From the NCBI GenBank assembly GCA_029721435.1, contig CM056573.1:152665947-152729946 (forward strand): 64,000 nucleotides of DNA, in the 5' to 3' direction. The notes under the pieces are model-generated. The model was not told where the DNA came from and did not search any database. It saw only the letters and a program-made list of their open reading frames with translations. Below are positions 11,901 through 23,618 of this stretch, in pieces (position 1 is the stretch's first letter; each line of letters opens with the position of its first letter). The position numbers and the translations under genes are program-made. Source of the stretch: Gymnothorax reevesii (taxonomy: Eukaryota > Chordata > Actinopteri > Anguilliformes > Muraenidae).

Positions 11901-13400
11901 TTAAAACAATTTAAACGATCATGAAACACATGCATTGTTTCTTTTCCCTGAGTAAAGGGAAGCACCAGAATTCTGGAGTCGAAATCGCTTTCCATGTTGC
12001 TCATGTTGAGGTCCACCTTTATGCAAGTGAAACTGAAACAATGCACAAGGATTTTAATTCCACATGAGAATCTCATTAATAAGCTTTCATTGAATAATTG
12101 CGGACTACGGTGAATAAGCCTAAAAAATGCGTAGGACCTACGATGAATGCGTGAGACTTGGCATCCCTGAGATCCATTCTCGTGCTTACTCCCCACTTTC
12201 TCAGCTGCTACCCCGCTGGGCCCGATGCGGTAGCCCAGGGCCAAGCCCCACTGCACGGCTTCGGTGTTAATGTCTATGTAATGCCTGTGATCCACTTTAA
12301 AGGCCTCTGATTGTCCAGATTCTCCCCTTCTAACAAGTTACAAGCTGTTACGAGTGTAAATTTCTGTTATGCGCAAGACATAGATGAATCATGACTTCCG
12401 ACCTGTACCGATCCTTCCGCTTGTATCAGAGAGGCTCCGACTGGATCAGATCTCGCGGATCCCTCTTCCGACAAAATCAAACCAGTTTGATTTCATCGGA
12501 AGGTATTAGTAGTCGGAAGGACGCGGGAGTAGCGGTTGGTCAAGTGCAAACTATGTGGTGAATATTTCCTCTGCAATTAGCCAATTAGAAACCGTTTATA
12601 AAAACAACCGCCATATTTATTGTTGATGTTGGCAAAAATCAATCAGAAATGCTCGCATTGGTGGATCATGGGATAAAATTTTTTCCCCTATCACTCTGAC
12701 TTTCTACGATTGTTGGCGCGAGTTTCGGATGGTTCCTGGCGCTTCCAACTGGCCACGATTGTTTGCGTGCTGAGGCCTTTAAAGAGTAAGTTGATCACGG
12801 TCATAAGAGTACTGTGAAGACGAGCTGACAAGTGAGCTTGTGTTTACGTTGCTTTGTTAGTAACTTGGTATCGTTGATCAGTGTTGTTGTTGATGATGAC
12901 ATTCAAATTTTGCATTTGTGTTTGTTTCTGAAACACTGGCCATATCCTAGTCACCGGGGACTACTGGGACTTCAGTGGGATATTTCCGAGAGCGAAACCC
13001 AAACATAAACACAAGCGACCGCTCCATTCGAGTATGAAGTTGCCGTATGGTCGCTTATGTTCAAAGTCCAAAATTAGCACTCATTTTGTGTAGTATACAA
13101 TGCAAGAATGCGTAAAACGATTGTACACGCGTTCATGACCAATGCAAACTTTTCGTTTTGCAATCCCAGATAAGATCAGAGCTTTGTTCGCGGAAAAGTA
13201 AAAAACCCACAAAATCTGGCCAGTTTGTGTCAAATCATTTCATTGGGTAAGTAGAAAATGTATTGATAAGAATATTCATCCCAAATAATTTAACTATAAC
13301 TCGTCTTTCTTTCACAAATTGGCTGTTAAAATAAGGAGTGAAACCAGTGTTGCCAACTCCTCGGTAAGGAAAGTAGCTATTGGCTGTCCTAAAAGTCGCT
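8951..13400. other. Long intergenic stretch with only dispersed repeats
   Basis: No host gene recognised. 10020-10260 (ACCTACCCCTCACC.., GGTCCCCAATAGG twice) resembles a dispersed fish repeat. A (CA)n/CG tract lies near 9980. The longest ORF in the whole stretch (minus, 12295-11813, 160 codons) has no recognisable motif, no splice or promoter context and ordinary composition, so I do not call it a gene. Confidence 0.5.
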
Positions 13401-13535
13401 AAACACTCTGACCGGGGGGAGACAGCGTGTATTTTGCTGGGGGGGAGGAAAAAAACCACACCAGACTTCTCATCAGCATGGGGGTAAGTCGATAATGAAT
13501 AAATTTCATTTTTGGGTGAACTATTCCTTTAAAAC
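13400..13535 (-). repeat. End of a dispersed fish MITE-like repeat
   Basis: On the minus strand the segment starts TAAAGGAATAGTTCACCC, followed by AAAAATGAAATTTATTC. This GGGTTAGTTCACCCAAAAATGA-type terminus is very common in fish genomes. Only one end is recognisable. Confidence 0.5.
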
Positions 13536-13935
13536 ACAACCTAATGCTGACATCTTGTGGACATATTGATAATCCCAAATACTTTTGCAAATGATCTGTG
13601 ACCACAATTATCTGTTCACCTGCCAGGAAGGCAAGTGGCCTAGCTGCCGAATCTTCTGGTCGTCAGTTCTGGGCCACAGAGTTAAGCAGAATATGGTAAC
13701 TGTACATTGCATATTTTTGTTATGTCCTTTTAAATTGCATTTTGAATCTGATCAGGGTAACATGCCTTTTAATCTTAAGAGCTATTCAATGGAGTTTGTG
13801 GTGACAGGGATATGCCTGCCAGCCCTACCTCATGTTCTCTAATCCTGACCCTGGTGCAGGGCGACAAAGCTGAAATAAGGTGGCCCTAAAAAAAACCAGG
13901 GTCAGGATAGAGGTAACTTTCAGAGGCCTACGTGG

Positions 13936-14146
13936 CCTCAGAGTGGCCCAGACCGTGCATGCAAAATCATAGCAGCATGTGTACTGCTCCATGACATTGC
14001 CACTATACGGAGGGAAAGGGCCCCTCCTGAGACCCAACGACCCTCAGATATAGTTGACCCCATCACCGTGGACCACCCTACTGGCGGTTTCTCAATTTCG
14101 GGTTTGACCTTATTCATTTGTCCTATTTGGAACTCCATATCATGTT
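13936..14146 (+). pseudogene. PIF/Harbinger-type transposase C-terminal remnant
   Basis: The + frame reads PQSGPDRACKIIAACVLLHD, then IATIRRERAPPETQ. The (R)ACKIIxACxxLHNIA pattern is characteristic of the C-terminal end of Harbinger (HARBI1-like) transposases. The catalytic DDE residues would lie upstream but are not found. The sequence immediately 5' instead contains a short hairpin (CCTGACCCTGG at 13846 against CCAGGGTCAGG at 13896). On the opposite strand, 14207-14080 reads MIIVNEKLNIEFKKEQIKKV with a heptad-like, Glu/Lys-rich tail. That could be what remains of the second, Myb/SANT-type Harbinger protein, a speculative link. Both frames are broken. Confidence 0.55.
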
Positions 14147-14626
14147 GAACCTTCTTGATTTGCTCTTTTTTGAACTCAATATTGAGTTTTTCGTTCACAA
14201 TAATCAAGGGTCCTTTTGTTTTATGACCTCACATTGACCACATTCACATGAACGGTTTAATTCCACTTTCATTGCGCTAACCGATACCCGATAGCCAAAG
14301 CGCAGTCTTCTGCCTCCCTCTTTCAATATTCTACCTCCCTTCTGCTCCTTAACAGATGAATGATGATAATTAAAATGATGTGGTCATACTGCTGCTTCAG
14401 AAATAAAATCAACAGGGCTCTCAAGTATTGAACACAGACTAGAGTGAGATTTTCTCCGCGGGGGGTGGGGGGTGGGGGGGGGATGCATGATACTCCCATT
14501 TTCCATTATTGCCCCCTGTATATCCTTATTTTTTGAAGATTGGTATGAGAGGAATATATGGTCTATAGTTGACTTGATGGACACGAATGGCAATTTCTTA
14601 ACTTAAGAACAATTCTGTATGAAATA

Positions 14627-15374
14627 TACAGTGGCTCCAATAAGTATTTGTACACTACTGTACTTCATGGAGCCGGTTACGGATGGCCTGGGCACAAACA
14701 TGGCTTCCAGTTGCTTCCTCCACTTTGGTGGCAAGACTGGAGGCCGAGGACTGTCTCTCCCTCTGTACCAGCAGGGAGATGTACCGGTCAGTGCGCTGGC
14801 TGGTCTTCCTGGGATGTCCTTTCCGGGCTGCATTGGCTATGCGTTCAGACTATTTGTACTTCTTGATGATGTACTGCATGGTTTTGTGGCGTAACGATAG
14901 CCGAGTTCCAATTTTTCTGGTGCTTTGGCCTCATTAATGTAGCTGAATGATTGCTCCCGCATTCGACGGGGTATCTCGCCTGTCTTAGCCATATATCACG
15001 GGAATACATTATGGGCATGGTCAGGCCATTTACATAGGCCAGTCTGTGTACAGAGGGAGTGTCCAGTATGGTCACGCTTGACCAAATCAGACCAAGTGAG
15101 TCAACCATGTCCTGTAAACATCTTGAGTCAATTTTAGGTGAGTATTATAAGTTTTGTGACTCACTAATGGAACTGTACAGATACTTATTGGGTCAGATAA
15201 TTGCCTTTCTGACCAAATATTCCATTTTCCTATTAAATATTTGTTTAAAACATATTGATTATCAAATATTTTAATCACTTTTACACACAATAGCAAGCAT
15301 TTAGCCGAATATACAAAAGCTGTTATGTAGTCGAATTTTCAAGTAGTGTACAAATACTTATTGGAGCCACTGTA
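14627..15374 (-). mobile_element. Internally deleted Tc1-like element with perfect 33-bp TIRs
   Basis: The termini are CAGTGGCTCCAATAAGTATT at 14629 and its exact reverse complement ending at 15372. Identity between the arms extends 33 bp including the flanking TA. TA target-site copies sit at 14627-14628 and 15373-15374, so the element is 744 bp, half the usual Tc1 length. The minus strand carries the N-terminal DNA-binding part of a transposase from 14992. The part after the first helix-turn-helix, including the DDE catalytic domain, is absent, and the coding remnant runs straight into the 14.6-kb TIR. It is a non-autonomous deletion derivative. The perfect TIRs suggest fairly recent mobility compared with the other Tc1 remains here. 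Confidence 0.9.
14655..14992 (-). pseudogene. Tc1-like transposase N-terminus, frameshifted
   Basis: The reading starts at ATG 14992: MAKTGEIPRRMREQSFSYIN, then EAKAPEKLELGYRYATKPC. Frame changes are then needed to follow MQYIIKKYK and ANAARK. A third frame gives RKTSQRTDRYISLLVQRE and SSLATKVEEATGSHVCAQAI ending RNRLHEV. This matches the two helix-turn-helix units and the GRPRKTS-type linker of Tc1 transposases. No catalytic D or E residues remain. It is broken by at least two frameshifts and one stop. Confidence 0.75.
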
Positions 15375-15818
15375 TATCGACGAATATTAACTGATTACAC
15401 TAAATGAATGAGCGAATGACGAGCGGTAAATTTAGTCACACTGCTCCCTTTCTTCCCCGTTCCGGGCTGCGACTTACGCCCAGGTAACCTGGTTAACCTG
15501 TTGCCTTCTGATACTTATAGTCTCACCAGCAGCAATATGTGTACAAAACTCCTTTAGTAGTCTTTGCAATCTTTGTTCCCTTACCTAGCATTATTCTTGA
15601 ACATCAAAATATTTTAAATACCCTGCAAGGTTGGAAATAAGTGGTATTGCTTATTTCCATATTACTTATAAAATCGCTTAAAAACCTACTTTTTCTAACT
15701 CGGCACATTGCCTCCTGTTGTTTGTTTGCCCGACTTCTGGGTTCGTTGAATGATGTTCACCTTGCATACAGGCTATTTTTAGATATCGGATGGGTCCCCA
15801 TTGCCACTTAACTCGTCC

Positions 15819-16725
15819 CTTTTAGTCCTGGCAAGTTCTCAATCATTTTCCTTTATTGACGCGTTTTCCAATTATTGTAATTGGCAACTGAAGACACGGT
15901 TTCTCTCTATATGTGATCTAACAGCGATAAAATCATGAGCAAAATTCAGTACCAAAAAAAAAAAAAAAATTACTTATTAATAGGCCAATGCTTTGCATTG
16001 AGTAAACTGGTCCACATTCCGCTGAAATATTGCCTTTCACTCTTGGAATTGCGTGGGTTTATTTAAAAAAAAAAAAAAAGTGGCACTCGGCAGTTTAATA
16101 TGCTGTAAAAAACATGCAGCTCAAGCTATTTGCGCAGGTATGCAATTTTGAATAACATTGATTTCATGGGCTAAAGTCAGTTGGCCTACAGAAAAAATAT
16201 TTACTTATTAATAGGTCAGTGCTTTGCGTTGATTGAACTGGTCCGCGTTCCAATGAAATATTGCCTTTCACTCTCGGTATTGCGTGGGTTGATTTTAAAA
16301 AAAGTGGCAGTCGGCAGTTAAATAGGCTATAAAAAGACTGCAGCTCAAGCTATTTGCTTGAGAGTCGACAGGTATGCAATTTTGAACAAGGTCGACTTAA
16401 ATACAGCAAATACGCGTCCAGATTAATGATTTTCGTCTTAACTAATTGGGGAGAACAAGCGGCTCCACTTTCTTGTGGAGTGCTCTTTTGTTAATTATGA
16501 AAATAACTGAGAGCATGTCAGGACTAATAATTGTTTTAATCGGATGTTTTGTGCACCCAATTCTCAGTTCTGGCTTCGCCACTGTAGCCTACTGAATTTA
16601 GCCCATGATTTCATCGCTGTTAGATCGCTAACAGAAACCGTTAGAAACCGTGTCTAGTTGCCTATTACGATATTGGAAAACGCGTCAATAAAGGAAAATG
16701 ATTGAGAACTTGCCAGGACTAAGAG
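15819..16725. mobile_element. Element with ~120-bp inverted repeats and internal direct repeats
   Basis: 15819-15939 and 16602-16725 are near-identical inverted copies (both contain CAATCATTTTCCTTTATTGA and its complement, plus GATCTAACAGCGAT). Between them two direct copies of about 190-bp lie at 15968-16155 and 16200-16390, sharing ACTTATTAATAGG, GTGCTTTGCGTTGA-like sequence, TATTGCCTTTCACTC and CAGCTCAAGCTATTTGC. Each is followed by an A-run and TGGCA(C/G)TCGGCAG. No coding domain is visible. It looks like a non-autonomous DNA element that has undergone an internal duplication, or two nested copies. The family is unassigned. Confidence 0.7.
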
Positions 16726-17306
16726 TATGAGGGGCATGTCTGTGCCACCCCAATTCCCAGTACTAGACCCTTCACTGACCGCCGGACTCGCAGCTGAAAA
16801 GAACTAAAACAAAAACACACAAAAACATATAAATAACAAATATTTATATATGCCATGAGAATCCACTGGTGCCTCTCTGATGGGAGAGTAATATTATAAA
16901 CCATAAAGACACACTCATCCCCACACCCAATAGGCTGGGTGCTGGATCAAAAACATCCTGTAAAGTAGAAAAGGAGACAGATGCGCACACTACATAGCTC
17001 GCCTTGTCATCATTTTATTTGCTGCTGCAGTACATACAATCCTGAACAGCTATTTGCGGTGATATAATTATAATAAACTCACACATTTACACAGTCAGCG
17101 ATTTTTTTGCCAACTGTCCTGTCCTTCATTTGGCAGCTACAGTGGTGCTACTTTTTGCCTGGAAGATACGTTTATATTCCACATATTTCTTTAATGTAAG
17201 CGTTTGCTCCCCATTTGAAAAGTATGCCGCACTGCTTCCAGTCGGTTTGTTCATATTTGTGATTGGCCATAGGTTTAAAACACTGCCCCTTTTATGAAAA
17301 CGCATG

Positions 17307-17772
17307 CATACCAACATAGCAAAAACCTGGGTTCATTTACCAAGTTGATTACCATGGTTGATTTTCCATCTGAATCATCAGAATCCTTTACATTGAAATA
17401 TCAATGCTAAATCAATGTTGAATCACTGTTACTGTAGTGATGAAATTCGACGTTGATACAGCGACATTGAAACAATTTTTATTTAAAGTTATGATTATAA
17501 TTGATTGAGCATCGATTCCTGGTTGACAGGGTGATGATACTAATTTTGAAAAGTCATTGAAAGCACATTTATCTATGGATAGGTTGAAATCTCAACATTG
17601 TTTCGATGTTCTTTTTAATTAAATAAAGTTTAAATACCATTGATCTTTAATTAGAAAATCAAAATTGATTCAATGTTAATTGAGGGTGCACGTTCAACAT
17701 TGTTACAATGTCTTAACATTGACAAAACAATGTTGATTTATCATTGTTTCAATGAATTTGCTGTCAGTATGG
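17307..17772. mobile_element. MITE-like element rich in CAACATTGA motifs
   Basis: The ends GCATACCAACATAGCAAAA (about 17307) and TTTGCTGTCAGTATGGG (ending about 17772) form imperfect inverted repeats. The interior repeatedly uses ATCAATGTT, CAACATTG and AACAATGTTGA, a composition of a repeat type widespread in fish. It is non-coding. Confidence 0.55.
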
Positions 17773-17871
17773 GCAGCTTCGTAGGGCTTCTGAACGTGAG
17801 CGCGATTGTTAGGATAAGTGAAGGCAGACAAGAAGATATGAGTATGTTGAACTCGCTTCGCTGAACAGGGG

Positions 17872-18035
17872 GGTATACTACCAAGCTGGCTTTGTGACTT
17901 AGCCTGACTTTAAGCTTAAGTAAAACTTGGAGCAGCTCCTTTCACTTCAGTCCATGTTCCATATTTGAAGAGGTTCGTAGTTCTACTAAGAGTTGAAAAC
18001 AGGCTTAATCACAAAGCCAGCTTCGTAGTATTGGC
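17872..18035. mobile_element. Short MITE, ~165 bp, ~30-bp TIRs
   Basis: TACTACCAAGCTGGCTTTGT at 17878 is matched in reverse complement by ACAAAGCCAGCTTCGTAGTA ending at 18030, and pairing continues inward to GCCTG/CAGGC. The interior is short and non-coding. The class is unknown. Confidence 0.75.
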
Positions 18036-19950
18036 CCGAGGACCGAGTTTTTGAAACACTACAACAAAGCACCACCCTGTCACGTTTCTGCTCAATGACA
18101 GCAACTCTGCCACGCCCCAGAATTCATGTTACCGTAAGTAGCCTACTAAAATGAGTACAATCAGTGAACAGTAACCAATTTGTACACCGATGCGTCCCGC
18201 GCAAGTAACGCGCACACGACTACAGTAAGATAGTTCACATCTTAAAAATAAATGTCGAGAGCATATAATATTGCACAGGAAATCCAACTCCAGTGAACGT
18301 TATGGCGATAAAGTATCTGCACTATGTGCCGCTATTGTGTGGTAACAGAATACCCCAGGCCGGGGGTTTGCCATATATGGGTTCAGACAAATCATGATTG
18401 GCATGCAGTGTGTAGTAAGTGTTAGGTCAACCCATAAAGCTGAATAAGGAAGTGAGTCATAAGTTTAATCACTGACGGTAATAATAGGTTTGCGTTTTCT
18501 CGCATTGCACGCATGGTACATCAGGAAGACCAGTGACTCACAGAACAAGGAAACAGCATATGAAGTGAGTAAAGGGGAACCAAACTGGATGAAAAACAGT
18601 AAATTAGGAAAGCGCGGGTTTGCATTACTACCGGAGATCATCGATAGTTCATTTTCGAGACATCGGAACAGCTGTCAGTGGTAAGTTAAACTCACTGATG
18701 CTTTTTACTTGAAGACTGATATTAAATATTTACTGGCTTACCGAAGCCTATGATTTCGCCCGAGAAATTCTGTCCCCTCAACTGAATAAAGTTTGGCTAG
18801 TTTGGCAGATAAATGTGATGCTGCGGTGGCCGCGAAAGGATCACGCTATAGCAAAGTTAAATGTATTCATATTGTGATTTTAAGTCAGAAATGTGTGAAG
18901 TTTACGTGGGGGGTAACTTGAGTATTTTAGCGTGGCCGAGTGTAGGAACTCGACGCGGAAGGAGGGCATGGATTTCAGTAATTTACGAACACCGTGTCCC
19001 TAACGATGAGTGGGGTAATCGTGTAAGTTCCTTGAAGTCCGTAATGGAAAAAAATAATAAAAATTCAGGGTAGTAATATAGCATATACTGTGAGCCAGGT
19101 AGCTTAACTGACTTAGTTACGATGTCACTAAGGTTTTTGCCAACATGGCTAGCTGCATGAATTTAGCTAGTCATATGCTTGATCGAAACACCGATGGACA
19201 ACACGTTGACATCATTCCATACGCTGTCTGGTTAACGCTAAATGTTTTTAAGTGACGCAGTGTCCTTGATTTACGCGATCAGTGTCTAGTTGACGGCTTG
19301 GTCAACTAAAATCGCTTGCTTTGGAGTGCTTTGGCTATGGACTGTAGCAACATGTTACTTCGTTGTTCTCTCGCGTTTTCTCAGAAGCTGGCTTGTTTGG
19401 TGTCGCGCGTAATTTTACCGAACAGACGTGTTATTTCAGCACACAATTTGTTGACCTTGTTTCTTTCATTTTTACGTATTGTGGACCGATTTTGCGAGGA
19501 CGGTACGGTAAATTAACATCTCCATTTAAATATATAAACCAGCAAAAACTGTCACGACTGTTTCCGAAAAGTGCGAAAGCATGCTTTTTGACCAAATATA
19601 ATGCTGTACGCTAGTTGACTGGCTAATATACGGCTTCGATGAGACTCGAAGGATGAAGAGTCAGAGCGCGAGTTAGTCATCTGAGTGTCTGAAGTTTCAA
19701 CTGGTGTCATCACCTTTCGCAAGCCACTGCTCTTGACAACGTGAGTGATGGGTATTTAATTGGAGTCATGGAACATGACATAAAGCCACTTACTTGTGCT
19801 AATTCATTCATTTCTATAATGAAATATTGAGATTATCCATCTCAAGGGGTTATCGTTCAAATAAAAAAAAACCTATTTTGAAATTGTTTTTTTTTTTTTT
19901 GCTGAATTTGCTGTCAGGAGAGTCGGCCATTAACTCAAGACTTTTGCACA
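18036..19950. other. No recognisable feature
   Basis: Contains only short ORFs (the longest about 83 codons) without recognisable motifs, and no inverted-repeat element or RNA gene that I can see. Confidence 0.45.
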
Positions 19951-19959
19951 TACATGCAT

Positions 19960-20600
19960 ACATACACTGCCCGTCCAAAAACGCCTCGCACTATTTTATT
20001 TAGTTGGGCCAGCTGTGATCAGAGTGCACCTTTATCGTGGTACTGTTTCCACTATCTTACACAATGTTTCCGGCCAGATTTTCATTCATTTTTCATTTTT
20101 GGCCAGGATATTGTATTGAAGAAGGGTGAGTCAAATTAAACCTTCTCAAGCTCATCTCAAAGTATATTATTTGGTTCAGGTCCAGACTCTGAGGTGGCTA
20201 CTTCAAGTATGAAAATGATTCTTCATGCTTAATGAACCACTTTTTTAAAATTCGAGCCCGATGAATCATGGTATCATCATCTGACAAAATGCCTTTGCTA
20301 TCACGGATTAAAAAGAGGGAAAAAAAACAATTTCTAAGGGAGCATAAAGATTAGACTCAGGAGCAGTGGGAAAAAGGCCATGTGGTCTAATGTCAGGGTA
20401 AAAAAGGAAGCCCATAGAGTGTTGCACCCATCATTAATAGTGCCTGTTGTACATGCCTCTGGAGGCAGTTTTATGATCAGGGGTTGCTTCAGTTGGAGCA
20501 ATCATCAATTCACAAGAAAAAAGCCTGATCCAGCTTTTTCACTGACATTTCTTACACTTCCGAGACACTCACACTTTGGGTGCACAGCATGCTAGGGTGT
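19960..20600. mobile_element. Rearranged Tc1-like transposon remnant
   Basis: A Tc1-like terminus (ACACTGCCCGTCCAAAAA) lies near 19965. 20105-20290, read on the minus strand, matches the C-terminal transposase segment seen at 27495-27720 (TGATTCATCGGGCTC.., CTCAGAGTCTGGACCT, CAATACAATATC(C/T)TGGCCAAAAA). 20380-20520 on the plus strand instead encodes a central transposase piece, KEAHRVLHPSLIVPVVHASG, GSFMIRGCFSWS, matching the [12 protein letters not shown] block of Tc1. The two pieces are in opposite orientation, so an inversion or a second insertion has scrambled the element. Stops and frameshifts abound. Confidence 0.65.
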
Positions 20601-20651
20601 AAGTCTATTGCATGCGCATGACAACATTGAACGATAGCAATGTTATCTTCA

Positions 20652-20862
20652 TCAGTGCTTTTCAAACCTCTCCTTGAGTACCACTTCTCTTGCATGTTTT
20701 GGAGCTCAGCCTGCTCCTGCACAGGTGAGTCAAATGATCAGCTCGATACCAGCGAAGGTGCTTGATAATGAGTGTGAATGATTAGAATCATCTGTGCTAG
20801 TGGGGAGAGAGAGAAAACGTGCGGGAGAGGTGGTTAATCAGGAGAGGTTTGAAAAACGCTGA
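20652..20862. mobile_element. hAT-like MITE, ~210 bp
   Basis: The left end AGTGCTTTTCAAACCTCTCC (20654) pairs with the right end AGGAGAGGTTTGAAAAACGCT (near 20840-20861). No clear target-site duplication was found. It is non-coding. Confidence 0.6.
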
Positions 20863-21497
20863 TCTACATAATTTGTGATTGTTGATGGCAATGCCGAAAT
20901 TATTCTTGAAATTATGTCAATCACCTGAATATCACCATGGAAGGCCTTCTTTAAACTTCAAGAAAATGACAGTTCACCAGCTGAAAGCTTCCACACTATC
21001 GTATGCCGAAGTACCCATAACCCCGTATGGTGAAAGTATCTTTCCACAGGTCTGCGAGACTGGAAGTGAATCAGCTATCTAACTATCCCATTGGAAACGG
21101 TGGAACATTAAGGCATTTTTAAGCCATATTGATGGTTGCTCAAATTGGTCAGGTGTCGTTTCAACACTGTTCTGCAGCGAGAGGAAACCTCTGGGGCTGA
21201 AAAGTGAGGCTAATATGGAAGTGCCAAAAATTTCAGTTCCCCGAATGGTCATTTGAGGCTAGGTGCAGAAGTGAGTCAATCCCTATTGAATCAAATGTTA
21301 AAAAGCCCAATTTTACAGCAGAAATGAGCATGTGCCTGTTTCAAAAAAACGATTTTGGTTTCTAAGGCAGATTTTTACCTCTGTCAAAATCGGGAGGGGT
21401 TGAATTTTTATGTCACTCACCTATTTGCATTCTATGAAGACTTGAAGTTCTGCATAATTACGGACGTGGCCACTTTGAGTGACAGAACCTTAAATTA

Positions 21498-21845
21498 TAG
21501 TGTAGGGCCGGGCGGTATGGCCTAAAAATGATGTGTCCCCCTTCCTGGGCGGGGGAGGAGACGTATTGTTTTTGCCTGAATTCCCGTTGGCGTCGGCGTC
21601 GGTGTCCCCATTTGATTCCGGAGCATAACTCTGAAACCGTTCGACCGATTCTCACCAAATTTGATATAGTGTCTCTCCATATCATGTAGATGCGCCTTTT
21701 GAGGGTTTGAACTGCTTTTGAATTTTATTTTTTCTGTTTCCATGGCAACAATTTGGACTTAGGCATATTGAAGGGTGGGACTCGTTTCCGGACCATAACT
21801 CTAAAATGTGAAATGGGGGAAGGGGGAGACATCTGTTTTTACGTG
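21498..21845. repeat. Dispersed fish repeat (GGCGTC..CATAACTC family)
   Basis: It begins GTAGGGCCGGGCGGTATGGCC, then carries GGCGTCGGCGTCGGTGTCC and TTCCGGAGCATAACTCTGAA, with a second TTTCCGGACCATAACTC at about 21787. Related wording recurs at 28985-29045 and 34625-34660 (TGGTGTGGCGTCCGTTGTCC). It is non-coding; origin unknown. Confidence 0.45.
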
Positions 21846-22699
21846 TAAAAACCATTCTAGTTTATATTGAGATATATTTGGCAGCATAGCCAGTAACAAT
21901 ATATATTGCAATATAATCTTCGGTATGTATATATTTATTTCTTTATGGCTGTTTCTGTACATACTCCCACAGCAGATACATTGCAGCAGAAAGCTGTATT
22001 CTCAACTAAATTCGCTTAAAACTAGTGTAGAATGCCATTTTAAGAACATTTATTGTGCAAAACGTATTGTAAAAAATATAAAACCTTTCAAGTAACTTGA
22101 AAGTGTAACAGGAGATCTTTCTCCGTAACAATGTAACACAAATTTCAAAACGAAACATCACTCTGTCGCGCAAAATATACCAGACACCACTTTTTCCTGA
22201 GCTTTCTCGAATAAAAAAAATAAAAATGCAAATATTTAAATGAATAAAATTTAAAATATTAGCATTTTTATTTTTGTAAAAAATAAAAAAACCTTTTTCT
22301 TCTACACAAAGAAGTAAAGCAAAAAAAAATTTGGAGCACCCTTTCCACCTCACACGTACAGTTTACAGGCTTATGTGCATGCCTTATCAAAATATGAACA
22401 CCCGTGGACTAACCAGCTTTCTACCAAAGTAACAGCTAGGGTCAAGACTGGCTTCACATTGTATCAGTTTGATGATTTAAAGCCACTAATCTCCGTTGTT
22501 CAAGCTTAATATAACCTACTTGTGAAAAGTTATGTCGTCCACTTTCCCTCTCTTGTGACTGCAATTGACGGCAACACAGTGGTCAGGCATTTCCAGAAAA
22601 AATCATGGGTGGAGACATACACCTTATTGTCAAGGACGTCCATCCTACGGTGGCGGCCAGACTTGCTTATTGAAATCGTAACTTCGCACTTCTAGTTCA

Positions 22700-22812
22700 T
22701 ATAGCTCGTTGGTTGAATGTATCGTTAATTAAGAAAAACGATTGAGAACGAGTCAGGACTAATAATAGTTGTAAAGGGATCTTTAAGTGCTGGCTATGCC
22801 ACTGCTTCGTAT
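22700..22812 (-). repeat. Solo copy of the 15.8-16.7-kb element terminus
   Basis: CGATTGAGAACGAGTCAGGA, then CTAATAATAGTTG and GCTGGCTATGCCACTG matches the segments at 16495-16590 and 16700-16800 of the inverted-repeat element. It is a third, separate copy of that terminal sequence. Confidence 0.5.
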
Positions 22813-23223
22813 TAAATGTGAAATCCAACATATTTGTATAGCAAACATAAAACACTAAAATATGATGATGAACTAAGACTAAAAAAAAAAGTTTTAACCC
22901 ACCAATGGCGAGGTGGAGCCTGTGCCCGAAGTACTGCAGTCTTGTCCAGGTGCTCAGTTCCATTGCCATCACAATATTTGCGCCATTGTCGGTGCTTAAG
23001 CATTCTTGCGACTCTTTTTAAGGGCGCTTTCACACTAGGCATGGTTGTCCCTTCTCCACCAGCTGGTCAGCTTTCACACTAATATCTAACCGTACCTGAG
23101 TACACTTGCAGATGCCAGAATTTCTATACAGTGTGTTGCACCTAGGTGGTTTTAAATGGGGTACTATTTTAAAAGGAGGCGCCAGTATATTTGGGGGGGG
23201 TTTATTATTGAGAAAGGGGTTTA

Positions 23224-23224
<1 letters not shown>

Positions 23225-23254
<30 letters not shown>
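23225..23254. repeat. (AAT)10 microsatellite
   Basis: Ten uninterrupted AAT units. Confidence 0.95.
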
Positions 23255-23255
<1 letters not shown>

Positions 23256-23618
23256 TAGCAAAGGCATATGCTGTGCGTGCAATAGCAACCCAGTGCGTCA
23301 TCAGTAACATGGATTAGGTCTACCACGTATAGTAGCAGGAGAAATTAAATGCTAAGTCATCTTGACTGGATGCTTGATGTTTTTACTCACTCAAATCTCT
23401 CTTTGGGTACCAAAACATCAAGGTAAGCCGAAATAGAAAAGAACTGATTGCTTTCGATATTTGTCGAAGTTTTTTTGGCCTTCCGTTTTTGACCAATTAT
23501 GCTGTCGACTGTCTTATTCCACAAAAATGTATTTATCTCATAACCTGATTTGCCAGACTTTAACACCATGTCCCGCACGTTGAAATATCGCGGCTGCATT
23601 TTCTTAAGTTCGTCACAG

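Noticed and set aside
11813..12295. 160-codon minus-strand ORF
   Set aside because: Longest open frame of its region but without a recognisable motif, conserved neighbour or splice/promoter context. Its length is plausible by chance in 64 kb.
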